Counted from the stretch's first letter, positions 14,857 to 24,430 are shown. The stretch is DNA of 64,000 bases from a bacterium (GCA_017559905.1 JAFYQF010000015.1:1-64000); one strand, 5' to 3'. Program-made: numbers and translations. The notes: generated by a model not told the origin, from the letters alone.

Positions 14857-16626
14857 ATGATAGTATTAGATAGAATAAATTCCCCAGAAGATTTAAAAAA
14901 GCTTAATATTGAGGAGATGGAGTGTCTTGCTGGAGACATAAGAAATGGAATTTTAACAAGAGTCAATGCTTTGGGTGGTCATTTAGGTCCAGATTTAGGT
15001 ATCGTAGAAGTGACTATCGCAATGCATTATGTGTTTAATTCTCCAGTTGATAAGTTTGTGTTTGATGTTTCGCATCAAGTTTATCCACACAAGATGATTA
15101 CTGGAAGAAAAAGAGGGTTTTTAAATCCTTTAGAAAATTTTGAAATCACTGGATATTCTAATCCGAAGGAAAGTGCTCATGACAATTTTATAATTGGACA
15201 CACTTCAACTTCTGTTAGTTTAGCAACTGGGCTTGCAAAAGCAAGAGATTTGAAAGGTGAAAAATATAATGTCGTAGCGCTAATTGGAGATGGTTCTTTG
15301 AGTGGCGGTCAGGCTTTTGAAGGGTTTAACAATGCTGCTATGTTAGATAGCAATATGATTGTAATTGTTAATGATAACGAAATGTCAATTGCTGAAAATC
15401 AAGGTGGTTTGTATAAAAATTTGGCAGAATTGCGTTTAACAAAAGGTGCTACTGTTAATAATTTCTTCAAGACTATGGGCTTTGATTATATGTATGTTGA
15501 AGAAGGCAATGATATTGAAAAATTAATAGAAGCTTTTGAAAAAGTTAAAGATATAGAAAAACCTATTGTTGTCCATGTAAGAACTCTAAAGGGCAAAGGT
15601 TATGCGCCTGCTGAAGAAAATAAGGAAATTTACCATTGGCAATTGCCAGGCTTTTTAGATAAAAAAGAGGACACATCAACAAGTTTTGTTGAAAATTATT
15701 ACACCGTAACAAATGATTATATTTTGAGAAAACAAGCAGAAGATAAAACTGTTGTTGCGATTTCTGCAGCGACTCCAGGTGCTTACGGCTTTACAAAAGA
15801 TTTTAGAGATAAGTTAGGTGAAAATTATACTGATGTTGGAATTGCAGAAGAACATGCTATTGCTTATGCGTCTGCGCTTGCTACAAATGGTGCAAAACCG
15901 ATTCTTGCAATTATGAGTTCGTTTGTACAGAGAACTTATGACCAGTTGTCACAAGATTTGTCGTTAAATAATTCTCCAGCAACTATTTTGGTTCACTGGG
16001 GTGGAATTACTTCTGCTGATGCAACTCACCTTTGCGTGTTTGATATCCCGTTAATTTCAAATATTCCAAATATCGTATATTTATCTCCAACTTGTAAGGA
16101 AGAATACTTGGCGATGTTAGATTGGTCTGTTAACCAAACAGACCATCCTGTTGCTATTCGTGTTCCTTCTGGTCAATTGGTATCAAGTGGAGTCGAAGAT
16201 AAAACTGATTATTCGAAATTGAATAAATATGAAATGGTTGAGAAAGGTGAAAAGGTTGCTATTATTGGTGCTGGTAATTTCTTTGGTTTAGCAAAAGAAG
16301 TTAAGCAAGAATTGAAGCGCCAATTTAATATTAATTCAACCTTGATTAATCCAAAGTTCCTTACTGGAATTGATGAGGAAATGTTAGAAAGCTTGAAAGC
16401 ACAACATTCTCTTGTTATTACTTTAGAAGATGGGGTTTTAGATGGCGGTTACAGTGAGAAAATTTCAAGATTTTATTCACAAAGTGATATGAAAGTCTTG
16501 AATTATGGAGCTAAAAAAGAATTTACGGACAGAGTTCCGTTAGCTCAATTGTATGAACGTTATCGCTTGACTAAAGAATTAATAGCAGAGGATGTTTCAA
16601 AACTAATAAAAATCGAAGTTATATAA
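14857..16626 (+). CDS. DXS-like thiamine-diphosphate enzyme (1-deoxy-D-xylulose-5-phosphate synthase family)
   Basis: 589 residues, shorter than typical DXS (about 620-640). The TPP domain is complete: FDVSHQVYPHKMITGRK, GHTSTSVSLATGLA and GDGSLSGGQAFEGFNNA leading to VNDNEMSIAEN. The second half has TDVGIAEEHAIAYASALA and SSFVQRTYDQLSQDL. Where DXS normally reads 'DRAGivGaDG.tH.G.FD', this protein has HWGGITSADATHLCVFD. Where DXS reads 'RYPRG', it has IRVPSG. The two arginines that grip the phosphate of glyceraldehyde 3-phosphate therefore appear to be missing, so the substrate may differ. It could still be the cell's DXS of a divergent clade. GAGGAG precedes the ATG; a perfect terminator follows. 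Confidence 0.7.
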   Translation: MIVLDRINSPEDLKKLNIEEMECLAGDIRNGILTRVNALGGHLGPDLGIVEVTIAMHYVFNSPVDKFVFDVSHQVYPHKMITGRKRGFLNPLENFEITGYSNPKESAHDNFIIGHTSTSVSLATGLAKARDLKGEKYNVVALIGDGSLSGGQAFEGFNNAAMLDSNMIVIVNDNEMSIAENQGGLYKNLAELRLTKGATVNNFFKTMGFDYMYVEEGNDIEKLIEAFEKVKDIEKPIVVHVRTLKGKGYAPAEENKEIYHWQLPGFLDKKEDTSTSFVENYYTVTNDYILRKQAEDKTVVAISAATPGAYGFTKDFRDKLGENYTDVGIAEEHAIAYASALATNGAKPILAIMSSFVQRTYDQLSQDLSLNNSPATILVHWGGITSADATHLCVFDIPLISNIPNIVYLSPTCKEEYLAMLDWSVNQTDHPVAIRVPSGQLVSSGVEDKTDYSKLNKYEMVEKGEKVAIIGAGNFFGLAKEVKQELKRQFNINSTLINPKFLTGIDEEMLESLKAQHSLVITLEDGVLDGGYSEKISRFYSQSDMKVLNYGAKKEFTDRVPLAQLYERYRLTKELIAEDVSKLIKIEVI

Positions 16627-16630
16627 AAAT

Positions 16631-16660
16631 AAAGAGGTTATAGAAATATAACCTCTTTTT
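16631..16660 (+). terminator. Rho-independent terminator of the DXS-like gene
   Basis: A 12-bp perfect stem (16631-16642 with 16647-16658), a GAAA tetraloop and a T tract, 4 nt after the stop codon. Confidence 0.93.
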
Positions 16661-16721
16661 AATATTTGGATAAGTTTTTGAAAAAATGCTAATATATGAA
16701 TATGTTAGAGAGGGTTTGGGT

Positions 16722-19700
16722 ATGAAAAATTTAAGAATTGGGATATTAAATAATATTGAATTTGACAAGTTATTTTTCGGACAGTTGTTTTCTCATTTTG
16801 CAGATGCTTCTGTCCAGTTTTTGCTTATTGCGATGTTGTTGCAAAATTTTGGCGTTGTTGGAAAATCCATAGCGATTACATTTTTTGCATTTATGTTGCC
16901 TCAATTTTTGGTTAGCCCTTTTTCAGGGGTTATGTGTGATAAATATTCAAGAAAAGCTATTTTGACAATAAGTTGTTTATACAGAGCTGTAGTTGTCTTA
17001 ATTTTTGCATTATTTTTGGGAAGTATAAATCCAGTAATGATATATGTTACGGCGTTTAGTTTAGGTTTTGGGGCGGCTTTCTTTTATCCAGCAAAGATGT
17101 CTTCTATTCCGAACCTTGTTGAAAGTTCTCAATTGAAATTTGCAAACGCATTAAGTTCTTCTGTTGGTGCTTTGGCTTTGTTATTTGGTGCGCTAACGGC
17201 TTATAAAATGCTAGAGGTTTTTGAAGAAGGGGCTTTTATTTTAATAGCGTGTATGTATTTAATTGCTGCAACTGCGGTAAGGTTTATTAATTTTAAATTC
17301 CCGCAGGTAACTGATTTATCTAGTGAAAATTCAGGCTTTAGAAAGGCTTTTGGTTATTTAAAATCTCATAAAAAAGCTTTATATTTAGTTGGTTTATCAA
17401 TTGGTTTACAATTCATTGTTGCGGTATTTTCGAATAGTTTGAATGCTTTAATTACTGATTTTTATGGATTGGCATTTTCTGATTTAACTTATTTAAGAAC
17501 AATATTGGGTGTTGGTATTCTTGTTGGTATGATTTTTACATTGTATTTTTCAAGAATTATGCGAGTACCGCATTTGTTGGCAACAAGCTTTTTAGTTCTA
17601 TGTTTAGCGTTAGTAACAGCGCCTTTGTGTAAAAGTGTTCAATCGGCTTGGATGTGGCTTATTCCGATTGGGATTGCTGATGCAATAGTTGTTGTAATGT
17701 TAGATACCATCTTGCAAAAAATTGTGCCAGATATGGTTAGGGGTAAAATTTTTGGTTTACAATTAACGCTTTCAACATTTAGTTTTTTAATTGGTACATT
17801 GTTGGTGGCTTTTACTATTGAATTTGTTAATCCTTTGAATGTGTTTAAGGCTATTGCCTTGTTATCTTTTGTCTTTGCTTTTTGCGTATTAATTTTTGAT
17901 AAATCATTCAGATATTTTTTATTGAAAGCTACTTTCGGACATTTGTTTTTGATGTTATTTAAGTATAAGGTTGAAGGATTAGAAAATATTCCTAAAAAAG
18001 GTAAAATAATCCTTGCAGGTAATCATACTGGTCATCTTGATCCTTTTATTATCCAAATGGCAACTCATAGACAGTTATGGTTTGTTACGGGGCCTGTGGC
18101 TTTTCAGATGCCTATAATTAAACACTTATTGAAATATTTTAATGTTTTACCGTTGAAGTTTGGAAAAGGTGTTGAGGCTATTGAAGCTGCAGTGAAAAAA
18201 TTGCAAAACGGTGAAGCTGTTATTATTTTCCCTGAAGGTAAATTTACACCAGATGGTGATGTTTGTAAGTTCAATCGTGGTGTTGGGTTAATGGCTCAAT
18301 ACGCAGATTGTGCAATAGTTCCGTTTGCTATTTCTGGTGGTTTTGAAGCTTGGGGTAGAACAAGAATTTTACCAAAATTGTTTAATTCAATAACAATCCA
18401 GTTTGGTCAACCTGTTAAAGAGTTGCAGCGAGATGAAAAAGAGATTGCTCATGAGCTTCAAACAAGAGTTAATTTTATGAAAAAAGCTCTTGATAGACGT
18501 GTTAGATATAATATCCCTCAAAAATTTCATAACAACTTCCTCGATTTAATGCAAGAAAAAGGTGATTTGTATGGGCAAGTTGAGGCGTTGTCTTTAAAAA
18601 CAAAGGATGGCTATGATGCTATTACTTATATTGATTTGTCTAGAAGATCGAAAAAGTTTGCAAATTATCTGATAGAGTTTGAGAATGTTCAAAGGGAAGA
18701 TAGAATTGCTATTATTTGTGAATCTCGTCCTGAATTTGGTGTTGGAATGTTTGCATCAATTCAAACTGGTGCTATTACTGTACCTTTAGATGTCAAATTA
18801 ACTGTGCCAGAACATACTCATATCTTGAATGATTGCAACCCTAGATTTTTGTTATGCTCAAGCCATTATTTAGAACATGCTATTGAAGTTAAAAATAATG
18901 TATCCTCAATAGAAAAAATATTTGTTCTTGATGACGAGGTGGTAAATATTGATGGCGCAAATAATGCAGAAATATCGTATCCACGAGTATCAACATTAGA
19001 ATCTGATGTGGATAAAGATTTGGGTAGACCTCGCTCTTTAGATGAAACTGCGTTAATTGTTTATACTTCAGGCACTACAGGTAATCCAAAAGGAGTTATG
19101 ACAAGTTTTGGTAATATCTATTCTCAATTAAGAGATTTTGAAAGTATTTTGAAACTCTCACACGATAATACTTTGCTTTCAATTTTGCCTATAAATCACT
19201 TGTTAGAGTTGAATGTTGGCTTCTTTGGAATGCTTTATATGGGCGCTAAAGTTGTTTATATAAAAAGTTTAAATCCAAAAGAATTAACAACAGTAATGAA
19301 AGAAAAACAAATTACTAATATGATTGTTGTTCCGTTAGTTGCTAAAATGCTTAAAAATAGTATAGACAAACAAATAAACAAACTTCCTGCTAACGCAAAG
19401 AAAATATTTGATATTATGTATACAGTTGCAAAATTTATGCCAAGATGTGTTCGTAGGTTAATGTTTAAATCAATAATAGATGGTTTGGGTGGAAAGTTTG
19501 AATGCTTTGTGTCTGGCGGAGCTCCTTTAGAAGTTGAAATTGCCGAATTTTTCGATAGAATTGGTGTTCCAGTTTTTCAAGGGTATGGTTTAACAGAAAC
19601 AAGTCCTACAATTTCAACGAACTATTATGGTAACAACAAAATAGGAACTGTAGGAAAACCTTTGCCATCAGTAAAAGTGAAGTTAGCTGATAATGGTGAA

Positions 19701-20204
19701 ATTCTTGCTGCTGGAACTAACTTAATGCAAGGTTATTGGGGTAAACCTGAAATGACGGCAGAAGTTATTGATGAGGATGGGTGGTTCCATACTGGAGATA
19801 TTGGTGAAATAGACAGGCAAGGTTATATAAAAATCACTGGTAGAATTAAGAATATGATTGTTCTTGGTGGTGGTAAAAAGATTTTCCCAGAAGAAGTTGA
19901 AGCAGTTTTAGAAACTTCAAAACTTATCAAGGAAGTTTGTGTAATGTCTGTTCAAATTAAGTCTGGTAACAAAGCAGGTACTGAAGAAGTTGGTGCTGTA
20001 ATAGTTCCAGCGGATGACATTGCTAATAAAACTGATGAAGAATTACAAAAGATATTAGAAGAAGAAGTTAAAACTTTAAGTTCTGCAAATCTAGCGCCTT
20101 ATAAAGCTCCAACAGTTGTTGTTTTGCATAGAGAAGAACTTCAAAAAACTTCTACAAGAAAAGTGAAAAGAAAAGCCTTACAAGATTGGTATTCTACATT
20201 ATAA
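16722..20204 (+). CDS. MFS transporter - PlsC acyltransferase - acyl-ACP synthetase fusion (LplT-Aas type)
   Basis: 1160 residues, three modules. Residues about 1-410 are an MFS-type transporter of 10-12 helices, like the lysophospholipid flippase LplT. Residues about 415-620 are a PlsC acyltransferase with GNHTGHLDPFII (HxxxxD) and FPEGKFTPDG. Residues about 625-1160 are an AMP-forming acyl-ACP/CoA synthetase with VYTSGTTGNPKGVMTS, GYGLTETSPT and WFHTGDIGEIDRQGYIKITG. In enterobacteria LplT and Aas are separate but coupled: lysophospholipid is imported across the inner membrane and re-acylated. Here both jobs are in one chain. The start at 16722 has GAGAGGG 7 nt upstream; the longer frame from 16686 overlaps the likely -10 box (TGCTAATAT). 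A weak hairpin follows. Confidence 0.88.
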   Translation: MKNLRIGILNNIEFDKLFFGQLFSHFADASVQFLLIAMLLQNFGVVGKSIAITFFAFMLPQFLVSPFSGVMCDKYSRKAILTISCLYRAVVVLIFALFLGSINPVMIYVTAFSLGFGAAFFYPAKMSSIPNLVESSQLKFANALSSSVGALALLFGALTAYKMLEVFEEGAFILIACMYLIAATAVRFINFKFPQVTDLSSENSGFRKAFGYLKSHKKALYLVGLSIGLQFIVAVFSNSLNALITDFYGLAFSDLTYLRTILGVGILVGMIFTLYFSRIMRVPHLLATSFLVLCLALVTAPLCKSVQSAWMWLIPIGIADAIVVVMLDTILQKIVPDMVRGKIFGLQLTLSTFSFLIGTLLVAFTIEFVNPLNVFKAIALLSFVFAFCVLIFDKSFRYFLLKATFGHLFLMLFKYKVEGLENIPKKGKIILAGNHTGHLDPFIIQMATHRQLWFVTGPVAFQMPIIKHLLKYFNVLPLKFGKGVEAIEAAVKKLQNGEAVIIFPEGKFTPDGDVCKFNRGVGLMAQYADCAIVPFAISGGFEAWGRTRILPKLFNSITIQFGQPVKELQRDEKEIAHELQTRVNFMKKALDRRVRYNIPQKFHNNFLDLMQEKGDLYGQVEALSLKTKDGYDAITYIDLSRRSKKFANYLIEFENVQREDRIAIICESRPEFGVGMFASIQTGAITVPLDVKLTVPEHTHILNDCNPRFLLCSSHYLEHAIEVKNNVSSIEKIFVLDDEVVNIDGANNAEISYPRVSTLESDVDKDLGRPRSLDETALIVYTSGTTGNPKGVMTSFGNIYSQLRDFESILKLSHDNTLLSILPINHLLELNVGFFGMLYMGAKVVYIKSLNPKELTTVMKEKQITNMIVVPLVAKMLKNSIDKQINKLPANAKKIFDIMYTVAKFMPRCVRRLMFKSIIDGLGGKFECFVSGGAPLEVEIAEFFDRIGVPVFQGYGLTETSPTISTNYYGNNKIGTVGKPLPSVKVKLADNGEILAAGTNLMQGYWGKPEMTAEVIDEDGWFHTGDIGEIDRQGYIKITGRIKNMIVLGGGKKIFPEEVEAVLETSKLIKEVCVMSVQIKSGNKAGTEEVGAVIVPADDIANKTDEELQKILEEEVKTLSSANLAPYKAPTVVVLHREELQKTSTRKVKRKALQDWYSTL

Positions 20205-20219
20205 ATATATGTTGTTAAA

Positions 20220-20256
20220 TTAAGGTAGTGGTAATTTGTTTTTGCCACTACTTTAA
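20220..20256. terminator. Hairpin after the MFS-PlsC-AAS gene
   Basis: A 12-bp stem with one G-T pair (20220-20231 with 20245-20256), 15 nt after the stop. There is no clear T tail, so termination is uncertain. The remaining stretch to 20470 has no convincing gene; see the finding on a possible 29-codon frame at 20378-20467. Confidence 0.5.
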
Positions 20257-20470
20257 TGTTACTAAAAAATATCTAGTAATGATATCTTTTTATATTTTGT
20301 TATAACCTCCTTTTTTGATAATGAGAGGTAAATAAATTATCAATACTAGCCAAGGTTGTTTGGGTCGCTTATAGAATGTGTGCAAAAAAGGATTTGTTTT
20401 TGAAAAAGAGGTTAGCGATAATGAGCTTGATTTAACTCGTCAAATGTTTTTTATTATAATAGATTAAAAA

Positions 20471-20500
20471 AAAACTCCTCGTTTTATAACGAGGAGTTTT
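20471..20500 (-). terminator. Strong Rho-independent terminator of the TolC-fusion gene
   Basis: A 13-bp perfect stem (AAAACTCCTCGTT with its complement), TTAT loop, and T runs on both sides. It could act in both directions; on the minus strand it lies 20 nt past the stop at 20521. Confidence 0.92.
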
Positions 20501-20520
20501 TAATTATCTCGATTTGTTCT

Positions 20521-22950
20521 CTATAAAGAGAAGTCTTTTTCAGCAGGTAATATTTCAGGAATTTTCTTAACCCATGCTTTAGCTTCGTCAGAAGCTTTTG
20601 TCCAGTTTACAGATACTAAACCTCTTTGAACCCAAATCAATTCTTTGAAGAAATCGTATTGAGAGTTCATCGCATCAATTTTAGCGCTGAAGTAAAGTTT
20701 TTGAGCATCTGCTAATTGAACGATAGGAGCTTCTCCTCTTAAGTATTTTGCTTTAACCATTTGGTAGTTTTCAGCTTCTGCAAACATAGCTTTGTAAGAT
20801 TTTTCGATAATAAAGTATTTTGCGATAGCTCTGTTAACAACTTCACGAACGTGCATTTCGATTTCAGTGTTAACTTGTTCCAAATAAGCGTAAAGTTGGT
20901 TTAATTCAGCTTTACATCTTGCGATTTCAGCAATTTTTGTACCACCTTCGATAGGTTTCCATTGAGCGGCAATGAATACTCTACCGTAGTTTTTATCAAG
21001 GTTCAACCAAGGTGAACCCAACATACCTTGAGTTTGTTGGTATGTTGAAGCCATTTGCAAGTTACCTTCAGTTTCGTAAGGTAGTTGTCTATCGAATTGA
21101 GTTGTGTATTCTAATGACAATTTTGCACTTGGTAATACAAATTTTTGTGCGTAGTTGCTGATTTCAGCTTTTTTCATTGCAATAGCTGCTTTAAGTTTTG
21201 TTGTTTCTGGAGCAAGATAAATTGCTTCTTCAACTAACATATCTGTAAATTTAGCTAATTTTTCAGGTGTTCTTACGTGGTCGATTACGTGTAAGTCTGA
21301 AGTGTAGAATGCTGGGTCATCCGCTTTAAGTGGTGCGAATTCAAATTTTTCTTTTTGGTCTTTGTATAACAATTTGTTGATTTGAATTCTTACGTTGTCG
21401 TAATCAGCTTTCATGTTAAGAAGTTTTTTCTCTGCTTCAGAAACTTCACCAGCCCAGCGTAGAACTTCTTCAGTTCCGCAGTGTCCAGTTTTTGAACGAA
21501 CACGGGCAATAGCCAAGTTTTCACGAGTTTCTTTTACGAATTCTTCTTGAACTTTAATCATGTTTTCTAACATCAAAGTATCAATGTATAAGAAACCTGC
21601 GTTAAGTCCGATAGTTTGTTCAGTAAGTACTTTTTCTGCTTTGTCAAATTTTAATTTTTTATGTTTAACAATGATGTTTGTAACCAAATCTGGTGAGTAG
21701 ATTACTTGGTCCATAGCTACTGTGAATTGACCAACACGAGTAGGTACGTTTGAGTAAGATTCAGCGTAATCGCTGTTGTATCTTTGGAATCCTAAATCTA
21801 ATCTCAAAGTTGGTAGATATCTCAAGTAAGCTGAAGTTGTAGCACGTCTAGCTGCATCAACTAGATATTTCTTTCTGATGATATCCAAGTTGCTTTCTTC
21901 AAGAGTGTTGAAAACATAAGATAAATCATATTTAGGTACAGGTTTGCTAGAAATAACAGTTGCGTTATTTAACAATCTTAATGGCGCAGAGTATCCTAGA
22001 GCTTCGCCTGTATCTTTGTTGTAGAAAATAACTTTGTCATCAAAGAATGGAATTTTTTCATTCTTAACTGCGCTTCCGTGTAAAACTCCGTGGATGTTGA
22101 AAGATGTAGCTTCTGCAATTTTTCTATCAGAGTCAGGAGTTGAAGTTCCTAACAATGCGCCTAGTGCAACATCTTCATCACCAACTGATGAGAATGATGG
22201 AAGTTTTTTGTCATTGATGTATTTGTATAATTCTTTTCTTTGTTCAACTGACAAGTTAAACATTGGAGTTACAAATACAGAGTCAGCATCTGCTGGAATT
22301 TTATTTAATGATGCAGTCAAATTTTTGTTGCTAACAGGGATTACTACGAAATCCAAGTCGCAATTTTTTTCTTTAAATTTGTTTTTAATGATTGTGTTCC
22401 AATCAGAATGTGTTTTGTAGAAACTTTCGTTCATCAAAATTGCAGTTTTGTGTTGAGTTGGAACTAATGTTTTGAACAAAATAAAGTCGTTAACAGATTG
22501 TTTAAGAGGGTTGAAGAAAGCTTGGCTTCCGAAATCTCTCAAACCGTAATCGTCGATTGTGATAACAAATTTTGTTTTGTTTTTCTTTTCTGACAAGTAA
22601 ACGCTAGACATATAACCTAGTGAAATTACTGTCATAGCTCTTGATTTAAGAGCTTTTTCAGAGGCATTAGCTGAACCTTGTTCTGTCCAGTCGCCTGTGA
22701 AAATCAGATCTTTTGGAAATTCTGCCTTAAAATCAGGCAATAAAGAACGAGCTATTGTTTTTTGGAAAGTTCCAAGAACTTCTGCGTTTTTGTCAGAAGG
22801 TCCGTCAAAAACGAATGCTAGTTCAACAGTTTTCGCATTTGGAGCTGCCTGTAGTTGTCTTGCTTGTGGCATTTGAGCTGCCGCAAAAACTACGCCAGAG
22901 CAACTAAATGTCATGAGTAGTGCCAACATTGCACTAATAAATCTTTTCAT
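20521..22950 (-). CDS. Periplasmic-binding-like domain fused to TolC-family outer membrane efflux protein
   Basis: 809 residues. A signal peptide (ISAMLALLMTFSCSGVVFAAA) is followed, about residues 40-340, by an alpha/beta domain. Its alternating strands and helices (VELAFVFDGPSDKNAEVLG, KFVITIDDYGLRDFGSQAF, HKTAILMNESFYKTHSDW, DSVFVTPMFNLSVEQRKEL) resemble ABC-type substrate-binding proteins. Residues about 365-790 are a TolC/OEP domain: long coiled-coil helices, LRYLPTLRLDLGF, VAMDQVIYSPDL and the repeated SAKLSLEYTTQFD barrel region. TolC proteins form trimeric outer-membrane exit ducts for efflux or type I secretion. No membrane-fusion protein or ABC transporter gene is adjacent. GGGG precedes the ATG; the upstream minus-strand TATAGT may be its -10. 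Confidence 0.8.
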   Translation of the reverse strand: MKRFISAMLALLMTFSCSGVVFAAAQMPQARQLQAAPNAKTVELAFVFDGPSDKNAEVLGTFQKTIARSLLPDFKAEFPKDLIFTGDWTEQGSANASEKALKSRAMTVISLGYMSSVYLSEKKNKTKFVITIDDYGLRDFGSQAFFNPLKQSVNDFILFKTLVPTQHKTAILMNESFYKTHSDWNTIIKNKFKEKNCDLDFVVIPVSNKNLTASLNKIPADADSVFVTPMFNLSVEQRKELYKYINDKKLPSFSSVGDEDVALGALLGTSTPDSDRKIAEATSFNIHGVLHGSAVKNEKIPFFDDKVIFYNKDTGEALGYSAPLRLLNNATVISSKPVPKYDLSYVFNTLEESNLDIIRKKYLVDAARRATTSAYLRYLPTLRLDLGFQRYNSDYAESYSNVPTRVGQFTVAMDQVIYSPDLVTNIIVKHKKLKFDKAEKVLTEQTIGLNAGFLYIDTLMLENMIKVQEEFVKETRENLAIARVRSKTGHCGTEEVLRWAGEVSEAEKKLLNMKADYDNVRIQINKLLYKDQKEKFEFAPLKADDPAFYTSDLHVIDHVRTPEKLAKFTDMLVEEAIYLAPETTKLKAAIAMKKAEISNYAQKFVLPSAKLSLEYTTQFDRQLPYETEGNLQMASTYQQTQGMLGSPWLNLDKNYGRVFIAAQWKPIEGGTKIAEIARCKAELNQLYAYLEQVNTEIEMHVREVVNRAIAKYFIIEKSYKAMFAEAENYQMVKAKYLRGEAPIVQLADAQKLYFSAKIDAMNSQYDFFKELIWVQRGLVSVNWTKASDEAKAWVKKIPEILPAEKDFSL

Positions 22951-23120
22951 ATCTATACCCCATCTAAAGTGACTACTCTCTTTACTATATTTTCAGTCTA
23001 CTTAAAACATGACTCAATTAATATTATTTATTAAAAATGATTTACAATTCCCTCTTTTTTGTAAAATTTATAAGCCAAAAAGTTTTTATTATTATAACGG
23101 GGAAATTTAAAGGGGTTATT

Positions 23121-24428
23121 ATGATTAAAGCTGGTTTGACAGTTGCTAAAGCTGTTGCAAAAGGAATGAAAAATTCTAAAAAAATAACTGGGTGGAAATA
23201 TTTAGATAGAACTGAAATAGGTGTTTCAGATTTAGGTGTAAAGACTATTAAAATTTCAGGTGAAAAGAAAAATGGCTTGAAAGTTGATTTTTATATTTAT
23301 AAAGATAAAAATGGTGCTAATATTGCTAGTCAAAGGGTTTCATCTGATGGTACTACTCGTACTATTCGTATTTCTCGCACAGAATCTGCACAATTTGCTT
23401 CACCTGGCTCTAAAACTCTTTGTGATATGTTTTATGATTCAAAAGCAAAAAAATATACGATACAAACACTTGATAAAAATGGTCATTTAATTGAAGATAG
23501 TCATACTTATTCTGAAGTTTTCAAAATGGATGAAACTGTAGCAAAATCTTGGTCTCCAAAACAATTTAAGAAATGGACAGGATATGACAAACCTGAAGAC
23601 TATGATAAAGTTTACCAAACAGTTGCAAGAGTCAAGAAGACAGCTAATAAGGATGGCGGTTTTGATGTACAACAAGAAGTTTTGCAGTTGAAAAATTCGG
23701 ATTCTTATCAGAAATCTTCTTTAAATATAAAATCAACAATGACTGAAGATGGCGAAATGATTCTAAAGAATATTGAAAGTTCAGCTAATGTGGATATGGA
23801 TATTACAAATCCATATTTTCAATCAGTATTATTAAGAACTGAAGATTTTTTACGTTCATCTTATCAAAATATTGTAAAAGAACGTGGACTAAAGGGCGTG
23901 GAGCCTCCATTGTTGTTTAATACAAATTCTAAAGCTTTTGAAAATGTTCGCTACAAATTTCAAGCAGGAGGGCTTGCTCCTCGTGATAATAGTTATGTTG
24001 GTATAAATCTTTGGAAAGTTCCAAATAGAAATCTTTTGACTTTTAGATTGGGTCATGAATGTGAGCATGTTTTTACTCAGCATGCAAATATTCATCTTGC
24101 AGGTTTGAATGATTTGAAATCAAATAATCCTGCATCTATTAAATTTTATGATTTTATAGAGAAGAAATTCGCTAAAATTCTTCCTGATACTGATGATTAC
24201 AAAAAAGCTGAAAAGTATAATCATGAGATGAGTAATTACGCAAAGACAGTATTTGATGAAAAGGGGCTAATAAATCATAAAGGCCATGCCTCTTTATCTA
24301 TGGAAAATGATGCGGATTTGGCAGGTCAATTTGAAGCAACAAAATTTAGGGAGTGCGTTGATGATTATGTCGCTAACTTCCAATTACTAAACAGAAACTG
24401 GTTTGATACGGTTGCTGATTTAGGTTAA
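23121..24428 (+). CDS. Putative M48-like zinc metallopeptidase domain protein (unknown family)
   Basis: 435 residues, not recognised as a named family. The C-terminal third contains a zinc-protease signature: GHECEHVFTQH (HExxH, His312, Glu313, His316). Seventy-nine residues after the second histidine comes MENDADLAGQFEATKF, resembling the ExxxD third-ligand motif of M48-type gluzincins. Residues about 35-130 are rich in short strands. No signal peptide is seen; the N-terminus (KAGLTVAKAVAKGMKNSKK) is a basic amphipathic helix. The start at 23121 is chosen because AAAGGGG lies upstream; the longer frame from 23037 runs through AT-rich intergenic DNA. It is convergent with the zinc-ribbon gene, 2 bp apart. 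Confidence 0.65.
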   Translation: MIKAGLTVAKAVAKGMKNSKKITGWKYLDRTEIGVSDLGVKTIKISGEKKNGLKVDFYIYKDKNGANIASQRVSSDGTTRTIRISRTESAQFASPGSKTLCDMFYDSKAKKYTIQTLDKNGHLIEDSHTYSEVFKMDETVAKSWSPKQFKKWTGYDKPEDYDKVYQTVARVKKTANKDGGFDVQQEVLQLKNSDSYQKSSLNIKSTMTEDGEMILKNIESSANVDMDITNPYFQSVLLRTEDFLRSSYQNIVKERGLKGVEPPLLFNTNSKAFENVRYKFQAGGLAPRDNSYVGINLWKVPNRNLLTFRLGHECEHVFTQHANIHLAGLNDLKSNNPASIKFYDFIEKKFAKILPDTDDYKKAEKYNHEMSNYAKTVFDEKGLINHKGHASLSMENDADLAGQFEATKFRECVDDYVANFQLLNRNWFDTVADLG

Positions 24429-24430
24429 AT

